The notes: generated by a model not told the origin, from the sequence alone. A DNA stretch of 64,000 bases from Streptomyces sp. GESEQ-4 (GCF_017948455.1 NZ_JAFFSU010000006.1:310001-374000), one strand, 5' to 3'; shown: positions 54,390-63,388, numbered from the stretch's first letter. Translations and numbers: made by a program.

Positions 54390-54938
54390 TCAGGGCGTGC
54401 GCGGGGTCGCGGGGACCGGTGGCCGGGAGTAGCTGGCGGAAGCGGAGGGTGCCGCCGCACTGCCCTGTTCGAGGCCGGTGGAGGCGGGTGGCGGGACCCT
54501 GTCCCGGTTGCCCGAGGACGCGCCCCGGTAGACCGCCGTGAAAGCCAGCGCGACCATGCCGATGCCCATCAGGATGGCGAGCATCCAGGCGACGGGGCGG
54601 TGCCAGCGGACCTGCTTGCCGTAGGTCCCCGGAGCGCCGTAGCGGCCGTTGAGGGTGTCGGGGTCGTCCAGGTCGTCGAAGTCCGGATCATGGCCGAAAC
54701 CGCCGCGATCGTCAGGGCCGTAGCCGTCCTCGTGGCGTTCGCCTCTGCGGTGGGCCCGGCGGGCCTCGGCAGCGGCCAGGAGGCGTTCGACGGCGGTCGG
54801 CTCGTGCACCACGGCCGACCGTACGAAGGCCTCGTCGAAGACCACGGAGGCGAACTCTTCGTCCGACACCCCGCGGTCGTGGTCGTCGTCGGGCTCCCAG
54901 CCGTCAGGGAACGGCGTGCCCCCCACGTCCTCCGGCAC
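54390..54938 (-). CDS. Membrane protein, paralogue 2 with SVVFDE motif
   Basis: This 182-residue protein is taken from GTG 54938 (protein MPEDVGGTPFPDGWEPDDD). The cytosolic part has ASVVFDEAFVRSAVVHEPTAVER (core about 29-50), then acidic Gly/Asp-rich sequence, one transmembrane helix at about 120-140 (PVAWMLAILMGIGMVALAFTAVY) and a short Pro/Ser-rich outer tail. It is like paralogue 1 but has lost, or never had, the large outer domain. TACTCT lies 6 nt before the GTG (complement of 54945-54950), exactly as in paralogue 1, and no ribosome site exists, which favours this start. The longer frame from TTG 54965 is unlikely. Confidence 0.75.
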   Translation of the reverse strand: MPEDVGGTPFPDGWEPDDDHDRGVSDEEFASVVFDEAFVRSAVVHEPTAVERLLAAAEARRAHRRGERHEDGYGPDDRGGFGHDPDFDDLDDPDTLNGRYGAPGTYGKQVRWHRPVAWMLAILMGIGMVALAFTAVYRGASSGNRDRVPPPASTGLEQGSAAAPSASASYSRPPVPATPRTP

Positions 54939-54944
54939 GGATCC

Positions 54945-54950
54945 AGAGTA
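54945..54950 (-). promoter_or_regulatory. Candidate -10 box giving a leaderless start (paralogue 2)
   Basis: TACTCT on the minus strand, 6 nt before GTG 54938, the same spacing as in paralogue 1. The -35 is weak (CTGCCC at 18 nt). Confidence 0.4.
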
Positions 54951-55046
54951 GACCGGAGGGATCAATTTGGGCAGACGGTATGGAAATTCATCCGCCCTGT
55001 GAGACGGCTCGCTCCGCGGGTGGTGCCGTGAACCTACGGGGCGCTC

Positions 55047-56333
55047 TCAGCGCCGTACGTGGCCATCTCCCGTGACGATGTACTTCGTGCTGGTCAGTTC
55101 CGGTAGGCCCATCGGGCCGCGGGCGTGGAGCTTCTGGGTGGAGATGCCGATCTCCGCGCCGAAGCCGAACTGGCCGCCGTCGGTGAAGCGGGTGGAGGCG
55201 TTCACCGCGACCGTGGTGGAGTCGACCAGCTGGGTGAAGCGGCGGGCGGCCTGCTGCGAGGTCGTGACGATCGCCTCGGTGTGGCCGGAGGTCCACAGCC
55301 GGATGTGCTCGACGGCCTTGTCGAGCGAGTCGACGACCGCCGCGGCGATGTCGTACGACAGGTACTCGGTCTCCCAGTCCTCCGGCGTGGCCTCGACGAC
55401 CGTCGCCTTGGAGTCCTTCGCGTACGCCAGCACCCGCTCGTCGGCGTGCACGGTGACCCCGGCCTCCGCGAGGGCGTCCAGGGCGCGCGGCAGGAACTGA
55501 GGCGCGATGTCCTGGTGGACCAGGAGCGTCTCGGCGGCGTTGCAGACGCTGACGCGGTGCGCCTTGGAGTTGATCAGGATGTCGATGGCCATGTCGAGGT
55601 CGGCGTGCGCGTCGACGTAGACGTGGCAGTTGCCGGTGCCGGTCTCGATGACCGGGACGACGGACTCCTGGACGACGGTCTGGATCAGCGAGGCGCCGCC
55701 GCGCGGGATCAGTACGTCGACCAGCCCGCGCGCCCGCATCAGCTCGCGGACGCTCTCGCGGCTCTCGCCGGGCACGAGCTGGACGGCGTCGGCGGGCAGC
55801 CCGGCGCCGCCCACGGCGTCGCGCAGCACCCGCACCAGGGCGGTGTTCGACTCGTAGGCGGAGGCGGAACCCCGCAGCAGCACGGCGTTCCCGGACTTCA
55901 GGCAGAGGGCGGCGGCGTCCACGGTGACGTTCGGGCGGGCCTCGTAGATGATCCCGACGACGCCCAGCGGGACGCGGACCTGGCGCAGGTCGATGCCGTT
56001 CGGCAGGGTCGAGCCGCGGACGACCTCGCCGACCGGGTCGGGCAGGGCCACGACGTCCCGCACGTCGGAGGCGATCGCCCGGATCCGCTCCGGCGTCAGC
56101 GTCAGCCGGTCGACGATGGCCTCGCTGGTGCCGGCCTCACGGGCCTTGACGATGTCCTTGGCATTGGCCTCGACGATTTCGCTCGTACGGACCTCCAGCG
56201 CGTCCGCGATGGCGAGCAGCGCGTCGTCCTTCTCGGCCCGCGGCAGCGGCGCGAGGTCGGCTGCGGCGGCCTTGGCGCGGTAGGCGGCCCGGGTGACCGG
56301 GGACATCGAGTCGTACGGCGAAAGCGTGGTCAT
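55047..56333 (-). CDS. proA: Glutamate-5-semialdehyde dehydrogenase (gamma-glutamyl phosphate reductase)
   Basis: ProA (428 aa) reduces gamma-glutamyl phosphate with NADPH in proline synthesis. I choose ATG 56333 ([12 protein letters not shown]). Aldehyde-dehydrogenase-fold motifs are [32 protein letters not shown] (about 125-155) and [13 protein letters not shown], which holds the catalytic Cys (about 273). The C-terminus has [30 protein letters not shown], diagnostic of ProA. proB lies upstream on the same strand, separated by a small hypothetical gene. Confidence 0.97.
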   Translation of the reverse strand: MTTLSPYDSMSPVTRAAYRAKAAAADLAPLPRAEKDDALLAIADALEVRTSEIVEANAKDIVKAREAGTSEAIVDRLTLTPERIRAIASDVRDVVALPDPVGEVVRGSTLPNGIDLRQVRVPLGVVGIIYEARPNVTVDAAALCLKSGNAVLLRGSASAYESNTALVRVLRDAVGGAGLPADAVQLVPGESRESVRELMRARGLVDVLIPRGGASLIQTVVQESVVPVIETGTGNCHVYVDAHADLDMAIDILINSKAHRVSVCNAAETLLVHQDIAPQFLPRALDALAEAGVTVHADERVLAYAKDSKATVVEATPEDWETEYLSYDIAAAVVDSLDKAVEHIRLWTSGHTEAIVTTSQQAARRFTQLVDSTTVAVNASTRFTDGGQFGFGAEIGISTQKLHARGPMGLPELTSTKYIVTGDGHVRR

Positions 56334-56427
56334 GAGGGAAGCGTAGTGCGCGGAACGGGTCGGTCCGGCCGCCATCCCAAACCCCGAGACAAGCCGCCCG
56401 GACTCGGTAAAACGATCACTCGGCCGC

Positions 56428-56889
56428 TCAATACGGGTGGACGCCTACCGGCGACGCAGGCGGCGGTCCGTACCCCTCCGCGAGCCGCTGGTGGTAGGTC
56501 TCGCGGTCGATGACCTCCAGGCCGACGATCTCCCAGGGCGGCAGCCCCGCGGACTGGCGGTGTTCGCCCCACAGGCGCAGGGCGACGGCGGCGGCGTCGT
56601 GCAGGTCGCGGGCCTCTTCCCAGTAGCGGATCTCGGCGTGGTCGACCGCGTAGCGGCTGGTCAGCAGAAAGGGGTGGTCATGGGCGAGCTGCTCGAGGCA
56701 GCGCCGTACCTCCTTCAGCGGGGTCTCGGCGCCGGAGACGCTCAAGGTGACATGCCACAGGCGGGGCGCGTCCTTCGGCTCCTCGTACCGGTCGCCGGCC
56801 GCGACGCTGGTCAGGGCGCGCTCCTCGCCGCCCGCGCGGGAGGGAACACCGTCGCGGGACGCGGCCGCCCCAGGGCGCACTCGTCTCAC
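56428..56889 (-). CDS. Conserved hypothetical protein between proA and proB
   Basis: This 153-residue protein starts at GTG 56889 with AAGGAGG 5 nt upstream. After a basic, low-complexity start (to about residue 40) comes a compact domain: [69 protein letters not shown], then [20 protein letters not shown]. The alternating strand-helix pattern looks like a small ferredoxin-like fold. I do not recognise a named function. It lies between proB and proA, so it is probably co-transcribed. The frame extends upstream to 56982 without a ribosome site. Confidence 0.78.
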   Translation of the reverse strand: MRRVRPGAAASRDGVPSRAGGEERALTSVAAGDRYEEPKDAPRLWHVTLSVSGAETPLKEVRRCLEQLAHDHPFLLTSRYAVDHAEIRYWEEARDLHDAAAVALRLWGEHRQSAGLPPWEIVGLEVIDRETYHQRLAEGYGPPPASPVGVHPY

Positions 56890-56985
56890 GACGGCCTCCT
56901 TACGATGGTCGTGCGGATTGGTCCCTAAGACAAAGTTGAGCAGGCCGCAAGCCGCTGCGGGGCTGTTTTGCGCAACGGTCACCTT

Positions 56986-58113
56986 TTACGGGTGCAGGAT
57001 CACGAGGTCGTCCCGGTGTACGACTTCACGTTCGTACGCCGGGCCCAGTTCACGGGCGAGTTCCCGGGTCGAGCGGCCGAGCAGCTGCGGGATCTCCTTG
57101 GCGTCGAAACTGACGAGCCCGCGGGCCACCGCACGCCCCTCGGTGTCGCGCAACTCGACCGGGTCGCCCGCGCTGAACTCGCCCTCGACGGCAGCGATCC
57201 CGGCCGGCAGCAGCGACGTGCGGCGCTCGACGACCGCCCGCACCGCCCCGTCGTCCAGGGTCAGCGAGCCCTGCGGGGTGGACGCGTGCTGCAGCCACAG
57301 CAGCCGGTCGGCGGAGCGCTTGCCGGTGGGGTGGAAGTACGTGCCGGTGTCACCGCCGGACAGCGCCTCGGTGGCATGGATGGCGCTGGTCAGCACGACG
57401 GAGATGCCGGCCGCGGCGGCGATCCGGGCGGCCTCGACCTTGGTGACCATGCCACCGGTGCCGACGCCGGCCTTGCCCGCGCTGCCGATCTCCACGTGCG
57501 CGAGGTCCGAAGGGTCACGCACCTCCGCTATCCGCGCGGTACCCGGCTTGCTCGGGTCGCCGTCGTACACGCCGTCGATGTCGGAGAGCAGCACCAGCAG
57601 GTCGGCCCGTACGAGATGGGCGACGAGGGCGGCGAGGCGGTCGTTGTCGCCGAAGCGGATCTCGTCCGTGGCGACGGTGTCGTTCTCGTTGACGACCGGG
57701 AGGGCGCCCATCGCGAGGAGCTTGTCGAGGGTGCGCTGCGCGTTGCGGTGATGCGCGCGGCGGCTCATGTCGTCGCTGGTCAGCAGCACCTGGCCGACGC
57801 GGACGCCGTAGCGGGCGAAGGAGGCGGTGTAGCGGGCGACGAGCAGGCCCTGGCCGACGCTGGCGGCGGCCTGCTGCCGGGCCAGGTCCTTGGGGCGGCG
57901 GCGCAGGCCCAGCGGGGCGAGTCCGGCCGCGATGGCACCGGAGGAGACGAGGACGATCTCCTTCTCTCCCCCGCTGCGGCTCTTGGCGAGGACGTCCACG
58001 AGTGCGTCGACGCGGTCGGCGTCCAGGCCGCCGGACGCGGTGGTCAGCGACGAGGATCCCACCTTGACGACGATCCTGTGGGCCTCGCTCACGGCCTGCC
58101 TTGCCCCTGCCAC
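56986..58113 (-). CDS. proB: Glutamate 5-kinase
   Basis: ProB (375 aa) phosphorylates glutamate in the first step of proline synthesis. GTG 58113 (protein MAGARQAVSEAHRIVVKVGSS) is chosen since Streptomyces ProB starts there and GGACGGAAG precedes it. The amino-acid kinase domain (about 1-260) has VVKVGSSSL, LVSSGAIAAG, PVVNENDTVATDEIRFGDND and GTGGMVTKVEAA. The C-terminal PUA domain (about 280-375) has GSLTLDDGAVRAVV and GLVSFDAKEIPQLLGRST. The proB 5' end faces the divergent pyruvyl transferase gene. Confidence 0.97.
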   Translation of the reverse strand: MAGARQAVSEAHRIVVKVGSSSLTTASGGLDADRVDALVDVLAKSRSGGEKEIVLVSSGAIAAGLAPLGLRRRPKDLARQQAAASVGQGLLVARYTASFARYGVRVGQVLLTSDDMSRRAHHRNAQRTLDKLLAMGALPVVNENDTVATDEIRFGDNDRLAALVAHLVRADLLVLLSDIDGVYDGDPSKPGTARIAEVRDPSDLAHVEIGSAGKAGVGTGGMVTKVEAARIAAAAGISVVLTSAIHATEALSGGDTGTYFHPTGKRSADRLLWLQHASTPQGSLTLDDGAVRAVVERRTSLLPAGIAAVEGEFSAGDPVELRDTEGRAVARGLVSFDAKEIPQLLGRSTRELARELGPAYEREVVHRDDLVILHP

Positions 58114-58246
58114 TTCGCTTCCGTCCCCTCGCACTCGGCTGTCCGCAATCTACGCGAAGGGGGCCAGGGACCGCGCATCGATATCAGTCCCTGGACGTGC
58201 GTCCGGTAACCGTGTCCTCACAGGTCGCGCACGGTAAAAAGGTTGT

Positions 58247-58258
58247 ACCGGTTGCTTC
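58247..58258 (+). promoter_or_regulatory. Repeated motif ACCGGTTGCTTC, copy 1
   Basis: This 12-mer recurs exactly at 61109-61120, also on the plus strand, both in A/T-richer upstream regions of wall-polymer genes. Similarity extends a few bases each side (GG-x-TG-x before, x-AG after). It could be a shared regulator or promoter site; the role is not known. Confidence 0.35.
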
Positions 58259-58286
58259 TAGTAATCAAACGCTATGCAAATTTAAC

Positions 58287-59714
58287 GTGAACGCCGTGCC
58301 ACCTAAAGATCACCACGGCGCCCGCGTGCAGCGCATTCTGCTCCGTTCCGGGAAGAGCCCGTACGACGTCGTCCCCATCGAGGAAGCCCTTCACCGGGAC
58401 GTGTTCGCCACCAACTCCGGCAACCTGATCTTCAGCGACGCCGCGCACAAGATCCTCGAGACTCCGGATACGGAGGTCGTCTCCAACGGCATCCGTACGG
58501 ACGTCTCCGCGGCGGCCCGGATCAACGAGGAGTACGACGCCTTCGTCGTGCCGCTGGCCAACGCCTTCCGGCCGTCGTTCGAGCAGCAGCTGAAGCGGCT
58601 GACGCGGCTCATCGGCCGGCTCCGGATCCCGGTCGTCGTGCTGGGTGTCGGCGCGCAGACCGGGCTGACCTACGACCCGGCGCGGCTCAAGCCCATCGAG
58701 CCGACCGTGCGTGAGTTCGTCTCGGCGGTGCTGGACCGCAGCGCCTCGATCGGGGTACGGGGCGAGTTCACGGAGACGTACCTCAAGGACATGGGGTTCA
58801 GGGACGTCGAGGTGATCGGCTGCCCGTCGCTTTTCCTGTACGGCAAGGAACTCGCCGTGTCCAAGCGGCAGCCGGAGCTGTCCGCCGCTTCCCGGATCGC
58901 CGTCAACGGCTCACACAGCGCCGTACGGTCGCAGGGCCTGGACCGGATCATCCGCCACACCCACGAGCGCTACCCGCACCTCCGGTTCATCGGCCAGAAC
59001 CTCAGCGACGCACGGCAGTTGCACTGGCGGGACCTGTCCGACCCCAACGGCCGGATCACCGCCATGCCGACGCACCCGGACCATCCGATGTACCGGGAGG
59101 ACAAGGTCCGCGTCTACGTCGACCCGATCACGTGGATCGACGATCTGCGGCCGTTCGACTTCTCCTTCGGCTCCCGTATCCACGGCAACATCGCGGCGTT
59201 GCTGGCCGGGACGCCCGCGACCGTGCTGTGCGGCGACTCGCGCACGCTGGAGCTGTGCCGCTACTTCGGCGTCCCGCACCGCAGGATCGACCAGCTGCCC
59301 GAGGACCCCGGAGCGTTGGATCCCGCGCGGCTGTACGAGGAGGCCGACTTCGCCGAGCTGACGGGCGGCCACCAGGAGCGGTTCGAGCGGTTCACGGGGT
59401 TCCTGGACCGCAACGGGCTGCGGAACACGTTCACGCATGGTGACGGCGGTGCGGCCTTCGACGCGCGTATGCGGTCTCTGGCCTTCCCGGCGGGGATCCG
59501 TCCCTGGAACGACGCGGACATCGCTTCGCTCACGTCCCGGTTCGGGTGGCTGCACAGCCGTATCGCCGAACTGGCGGTGGACAACGCGAAGTTGAAGCGG
59601 GAACTGAAGCGCGCGGCGAACCCGGCGGTGGCGTCGGCGCCGACCTCGGTCTATCGCAAGGCCCGGCGGGTGGTGGGGCGGCCGATCCGCCGGGCACTTC
59701 AGTCAGGACGTTAG
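58287..59714 (+). CDS. Polysaccharide pyruvyl transferase family protein
   Basis: This protein is about 475 residues from GTG 58287; a GTG 9 nt later (58296, MPPKDHHGARV) is equally possible. The pyruvyl-transferase-like core shows VVVLGVGAQTGL (about 125), SIGVRGEFTETYLKDMGFRDVEVIGCPSLF (about 155-190), and the C-terminal FDFSFGSRIHGNIAALLAGTPATVLCGDSRTLELCRYF (about 295-335). Such enzymes (CsaB, WcfO) attach ketal pyruvate to wall polysaccharides or teichoic-like polymers. No ribosome site is seen, and the region upstream is A/T-rich. It is divergent from proB and leads the wall-polymer group. Confidence 0.85.
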   Translation: MNAVPPKDHHGARVQRILLRSGKSPYDVVPIEEALHRDVFATNSGNLIFSDAAHKILETPDTEVVSNGIRTDVSAAARINEEYDAFVVPLANAFRPSFEQQLKRLTRLIGRLRIPVVVLGVGAQTGLTYDPARLKPIEPTVREFVSAVLDRSASIGVRGEFTETYLKDMGFRDVEVIGCPSLFLYGKELAVSKRQPELSAASRIAVNGSHSAVRSQGLDRIIRHTHERYPHLRFIGQNLSDARQLHWRDLSDPNGRITAMPTHPDHPMYREDKVRVYVDPITWIDDLRPFDFSFGSRIHGNIAALLAGTPATVLCGDSRTLELCRYFGVPHRRIDQLPEDPGALDPARLYEEADFAELTGGHQERFERFTGFLDRNGLRNTFTHGDGGAAFDARMRSLAFPAGIRPWNDADIASLTSRFGWLHSRIAELAVDNAKLKRELKRAANPAVASAPTSVYRKARRVVGRPIRRALQSGR

Positions 59715-59756
59715 CGCTCCGCTGGGAGTCTGGTTCTTCGTCCGCGGGTCCGTTGT

Positions 59757-59818
59757 GGCTGGTCGCGCCCACGCGGCGGAGCCGCATATCGATACAGCCC
59801 CGCGCCCCTTTGGGGCGC
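59757..59818. repeat. GC-rich hairpin repeat, variant copy 5
   Basis: GGCTGGTCGCGC is followed not by the usual AGTTCC but by an inserted segment containing GCGGC-gga-GCCGC (59773-59785), then the normal GCGCCCC-ttt-GGGGCGC stem (59802-59818). It lies between convergent genes and probably terminates both. Confidence 0.75.
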
Positions 59819-59825
59819 TGGGAGT

Positions 59826-61034
59826 TCAGGCCGCTGTTCGCATCCCCGATGCGGGCAGCACTCGGCGTACCCGGCGGATCACCTTGCGCGCGAACATGTC
59901 TGCGCCGCCCTCGCGGTAGCCGGGGACTGCGCGGGCCTCGCGGGGTTCGGCGAGGTAGACGGTGTCGGGTATGGCGGCCGTGCGGTCGCGGAAGAGGGGG
60001 TAGGCGAGGTAGACGCGGCGGCCCTTCTTCTCCAGCAGGGGGGCGGCCTGCTTCTTCGCGCGGAGGAACTCCAGGACCTCGACTAGGAGTTCGGACCGTT
60101 GCCCGGCCACCAGGTGCAGCCGCAGCCGCTCCTCGACCTTGAGGCGGCGGGCCACCTCTTCGGTCCAGTAGGCCTCCATCAGCGGCTTGGCCAGCTCCAG
60201 CTTGTGGCGCCGCACCTCCTCGCTGTCCTTGAGGTACTGGGGGCCGAACTGCGGCAGCAGCGTGACCGTGAAGGGCCGGACCATGAGCGTATCGCGGCGC
60301 GGGCCCGCCGGGACGAGGTCGGTGATCAGGCGCATCAGGGCGCGGGCGGAGTCGAAGCGCAGGGTGTAACCGCCGCTCTTCGTCACATGCTTGCCGTCGT
60401 CGCGGCCGACCAGGTAGTAGCAGACGTAGTCAGCGACCACCGAGACGCCGTCGGCCCGCAGATACGCCTCCATCGTGAACAGCGCGTCCTCGCCGGTCCA
60501 CAGGGACTCGTCGAACCACATTCCGTGCCGGTCCAGCAGCGCGCGGCGGAACAGCTTCTGGGCGCTGAGCGTGAACTTGATGTTGGAGGAGTAGACGTCG
60601 GTGCGCTCCAGCGTCTTGCCCCACATCGACCTGGGCGCCTTGCGGTTGATGCCCTCGACCTTGCCGAGGACGACGTCCGTGCCGTTGCGGTCGGCCATCG
60701 CGACCATCCGCTCCAGGGCCTCGGCGCCCAGCCGGTCGTCGGCGTCGAGGAAGAAGACGTACCGCCCGGCCGCCTTGCCCAGGCCGACGTTGCGCGGGCC
60801 GCTGGGGCCGCCCGAGTTCTCCTGCCGGATCACGGTCACGTGCATCGGCGCGCGGGCCGCGAACTCCTCCAGGTACTCCCCCGTGCCGTCCGTCGAACCG
60901 TCGTCGACCGCGATGACCTCGATGCGCTCCGGGTCGATGGTCTGTGCCTCGACGGATGCCAGGCACTCGACCAGATACGGCATCGCTTCGTACGCCCCGA
61001 TGATCACGGTCACATCAGGCTGCGCCACGGTCAC
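59826..61034 (-). CDS. Glycosyltransferase family 2
   Basis: This 402-residue enzyme starts at GTG 61034 with GAGGGGG upstream. The GT-A fold shows VTVIIGAYEAMPYLVECLASVEAQT (1-35), VIAVDDGSTDGTGEYL, NSGGPSGPRNVGLGKAAGRYVFFLDADDRL, with the DAD metal motif near residue 97, and acceptor-side WTGEDALFTMEAYL (about 195). The C-terminal ~180 residues are helical and basic, typical of teichoic- and capsule-type transferases such as the N-terminal half of TagF-like enzymes. It is next to a CDP-glycerol-type polymerase, so a wall glycopolymer is the likely product. Confidence 0.9.
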   Translation of the reverse strand: MTVAQPDVTVIIGAYEAMPYLVECLASVEAQTIDPERIEVIAVDDGSTDGTGEYLEEFAARAPMHVTVIRQENSGGPSGPRNVGLGKAAGRYVFFLDADDRLGAEALERMVAMADRNGTDVVLGKVEGINRKAPRSMWGKTLERTDVYSSNIKFTLSAQKLFRRALLDRHGMWFDESLWTGEDALFTMEAYLRADGVSVVADYVCYYLVGRDDGKHVTKSGGYTLRFDSARALMRLITDLVPAGPRRDTLMVRPFTVTLLPQFGPQYLKDSEEVRRHKLELAKPLMEAYWTEEVARRLKVEERLRLHLVAGQRSELLVEVLEFLRAKKQAAPLLEKKGRRVYLAYPLFRDRTAAIPDTVYLAEPREARAVPGYREGGADMFARKVIRRVRRVLPASGMRTAA

Positions 61035-61108
61035 ATTTTCCCCCTCGCTAACGGGACATTCCCCCCGTATCTCTTTATTCGCAACCTTGTAGACGGGCGA
61101 GTGGGTGA

Positions 61109-61120
61109 ACCGGTTGCTTC
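61109..61120 (+). promoter_or_regulatory. Repeated motif ACCGGTTGCTTC, copy 2
   Basis: Exact copy of 58247-58258. Here it overlaps the 8-bp palindrome AACCGGTT (61108-61115). It lies 75 nt upstream of the minus-strand glycosyltransferase start, in the opposite orientation to that gene. Confidence 0.35.
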
Positions 61121-61180
61121 CAGACCGTGAATTAGTGACCTACGTCATACGAATTCCAGGTGATTCCAGATGACGAAAAA

Positions 61181-61210
61181 GGCCCCCGAGGAATTCGCTC
61201 CTCGGGGGCC
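61181..61210 (-). terminator. Terminator of the CDP-glycerol-type transferase gene
   Basis: GGCCCCCGAGGA-attcgc-TCCTCGGGGGCC is a perfect 12-bp stem followed on the minus strand by a run of T (complement of 61176-61180). It lies 22 nt after the stop codon. It is a canonical intrinsic terminator. Confidence 0.92.
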
Positions 61211-61232
61211 CCGTCGGGCTTGTGACGGTCGG

Positions 61233-63266
61233 TCAGCCCGTCAGCTCCGCCTCCGTCGCCGCGGTCCGCGCCTCCTGGCCGAGGTTGCGGGTCTGGGCCT
61301 TCAACGCCAGGTTCGCCACGGCGGTGTTGAACTGCTCGATGGACTTTGGCTCGTCCGGGCCGAGCAGATACCGCTTCAGCTCCTTGCGGTCCGCGGCCAG
61401 CGGATCGGCGGCCGGATCGCGGACGGCGGCCAGCAGCCCGCCCAGCTCGGCGGCGCTGTTGCTGAGGATGACGGCGGCGCGCACGGCGGTGTTCTGCCGC
61501 TTGAACTCCTCCTCGCCCAGTTCGGCGGAGTCGGTGACCGCGTACGGCTTGCCGCTGGCGATGAAGTCCGAGACCACGCTGGAGATGTCGGAGACCATCG
61601 CGTCGGAGACGTTGAAGCAGTCGTACAGGCGCGGTTCGGCGCCCTCGATGACGCGGTGCTCATGGGCGGGGAAGGAGCGCCAGTAGGCGTCGTTCCACTC
61701 GGCGCGCAGCCGGGCGAGCTCCTCGTACTGCGCCACGTCGACCACGCCGTCCCGGGTGGCCTCGGCCTCGTCGCGCTTCTCCGCGCCGATGCCGGACAGC
61801 TCCGCGATACGGGCCTCGATACGGACCAGCTCGGCCTTGGCGGCGTCCTGCGCGGCCTCGTCGACCGGGCCCCGGGCCTCGGCGGCGGCCTTCTCGACCA
61901 GCGCGGTGATGCGCTGGTGGGCGGCCTTGGCGGCGGCGCTGCGGGTGCCGGTGAAGGGATGCGGCTTGTACAGGACGCGGACCGGCGGGTCGGCGGTGAT
62001 GAGGGTGCGGACGATGTTCTCGCCGGCGAGCAGGAGGGAGGTGTTGCCGGGGTTGTCGTCCCAGCCCTCCCAGGTGGGAGCGTAGAGAACGGTCGGGATA
62101 CGTCCCTCCGGCACGCCCTGCCACGTCTCGATCGGCGCCAGCTGCGGGCGGCCGACCTCCACGATGTCCTCGTCGCGGACCCCGACGTCGGCGATGGCGT
62201 AACGGTCGCGGCCCGCGCGCCCGGCGGTCCACACCTCGTCGTACACCTTGCTGAACGGGTTGACGCTGGCCAGCTTGTCGCTGTCGCCGTGGCCGATGAA
62301 GACGTGCTTCATGGTCGGGACACGCAGCATGTGGACGTTCTTGCCGACGTTCGCCGCGTACAGCGTGACGCGCACCGTGGAGAGGTCCATGTTCATCAGG
62401 TGCACCCCTCCGGGCACGCAGATGACGGGGACCGTGGTGGGCGCCATCCGTTCCAGGACGGCGCGCTCACGCAGGATGATCAGCGGCCTGGAGTCCAGCT
62501 GCTCCATGGTCTCCAGCCACATGTTGACCTGGTACGCGGAGTCCTTGGACCCGGAGAAGTACAGCGCCGTCTGAGGCCGGTACTCGCCCAGCCAGCCGTC
62601 CACGGCGGCCAGCACCTTCTCCGCGTTCGGCGGGATCTTCGAGCCGCGGACGTACGGCACCAGCGCGAGGACGTACAGGCAGCCCAGGAACAGCGTCACG
62701 CCGATGCCGATAAAGCCCGCCGCGGCCGACTTCATGCCCGCGGAGACGATCACGCCGGTGACGGCCGCGAGGTCGAGGTGGAGCATCTTCTCGGCGGAGC
62801 GGTGCAGCAGCGGGCGCGGCGGGGCGTCCGGGATGCGGATGCGGGAGGCCAGGTCGACATTGCGGGTGGCGACCGGCATCCGGCGGCGGTTGCGGATGAG
62901 GGTGACCAGCGCGCCGTGCGGGGCCTGGAGGCCGTAGAAGGCGATGAAGCCGGCTATCGCGCCGTAGAAGATCAGGTCGTCCGCGAGGGAGAGGCGGGCC
63001 AGCAGCAGGACCAGCAGGAGCTGCCTGATCAGGAAGCGGATCGACAGACCCGCGCGCACCTTGCTCAGGCGGTTGATCAGATAGCTGCCCTTGTGGTGCA
63101 GATAGTGGTCCGCCAGATACGTCACGGCGGCCGCGGCCGCGAAGGCGGGAACGCTCGGGACGAGCGCGGCCAGCATGAGCGCCGGGAAGCCCAGCATCAT
63201 GAGGGCCGCTGCGGCCAGCTCGGCCGCGCTGCCCACCCGGGCGACGCGAATAGCGGTGGAAATCAC
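61233..63266 (-). CDS. CDP-glycerol glycerophosphotransferase family (TagB/TagF-like) membrane protein
   Basis: This 677-residue protein starts at GTG 63266. The N-terminal ~210 residues hold several hydrophobic helices (AAALMMLGFPALMLAALVPS, LLVLLLARLSLADDLIFYGA and GFIGIGVTLFLGCLYVLALV), unlike the peripheral Firmicutes TagF. The glycerophosphotransferase domain follows (about 230-640): HVFIGHGDSDKLAS, VLYAPTWEGW, VLYKPHPFTGT and VSDAMVSDISSVVSDFIASGKPYAV, with the conserved H-G and SD-SS motifs. An insertion at about 445-530, rich in Ala/Glu/Lys, interrupts the domain as a predicted coiled coil. It polymerises or primes polyol-phosphate chains; the exact donor is not known. It has its own terminator. 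Confidence 0.9.
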   Translation of the reverse strand: MISTAIRVARVGSAAELAAAALMMLGFPALMLAALVPSVPAFAAAAAVTYLADHYLHHKGSYLINRLSKVRAGLSIRFLIRQLLLVLLLARLSLADDLIFYGAIAGFIAFYGLQAPHGALVTLIRNRRRMPVATRNVDLASRIRIPDAPPRPLLHRSAEKMLHLDLAAVTGVIVSAGMKSAAAGFIGIGVTLFLGCLYVLALVPYVRGSKIPPNAEKVLAAVDGWLGEYRPQTALYFSGSKDSAYQVNMWLETMEQLDSRPLIILRERAVLERMAPTTVPVICVPGGVHLMNMDLSTVRVTLYAANVGKNVHMLRVPTMKHVFIGHGDSDKLASVNPFSKVYDEVWTAGRAGRDRYAIADVGVRDEDIVEVGRPQLAPIETWQGVPEGRIPTVLYAPTWEGWDDNPGNTSLLLAGENIVRTLITADPPVRVLYKPHPFTGTRSAAAKAAHQRITALVEKAAAEARGPVDEAAQDAAKAELVRIEARIAELSGIGAEKRDEAEATRDGVVDVAQYEELARLRAEWNDAYWRSFPAHEHRVIEGAEPRLYDCFNVSDAMVSDISSVVSDFIASGKPYAVTDSAELGEEEFKRQNTAVRAAVILSNSAAELGGLLAAVRDPAADPLAADRKELKRYLLGPDEPKSIEQFNTAVANLALKAQTRNLGQEARTAATEAELTG

Positions 63267-63314
63267 GGAGAAACCTGCTCCTGGAGGGGGAATGCCGGTT
63301 TTGTTCTGTACGGC

Positions 63315-63363
63315 TTCAGGCCTCTGTGAACACCCCGTAAAGGGATACCCACAAAGGCCTGAA
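63315..63363. terminator. Hairpin between the SDR gene and the transferase
   Basis: The 9-bp arms TTCAGGCCT (63315-63323) and AGGCCTGAA (63355-63363), with a further TGTG/CACA pairing one mismatch inside, form an extended stem around a 21-nt loop. It lies 25 nt past the SDR stop on the minus strand. It has no T-run, so it may be a terminator or an mRNA 3' stabiliser. Confidence 0.55.
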
Positions 63364-63388
63364 TTGAAGATCTATTTGGCGGTAATTA

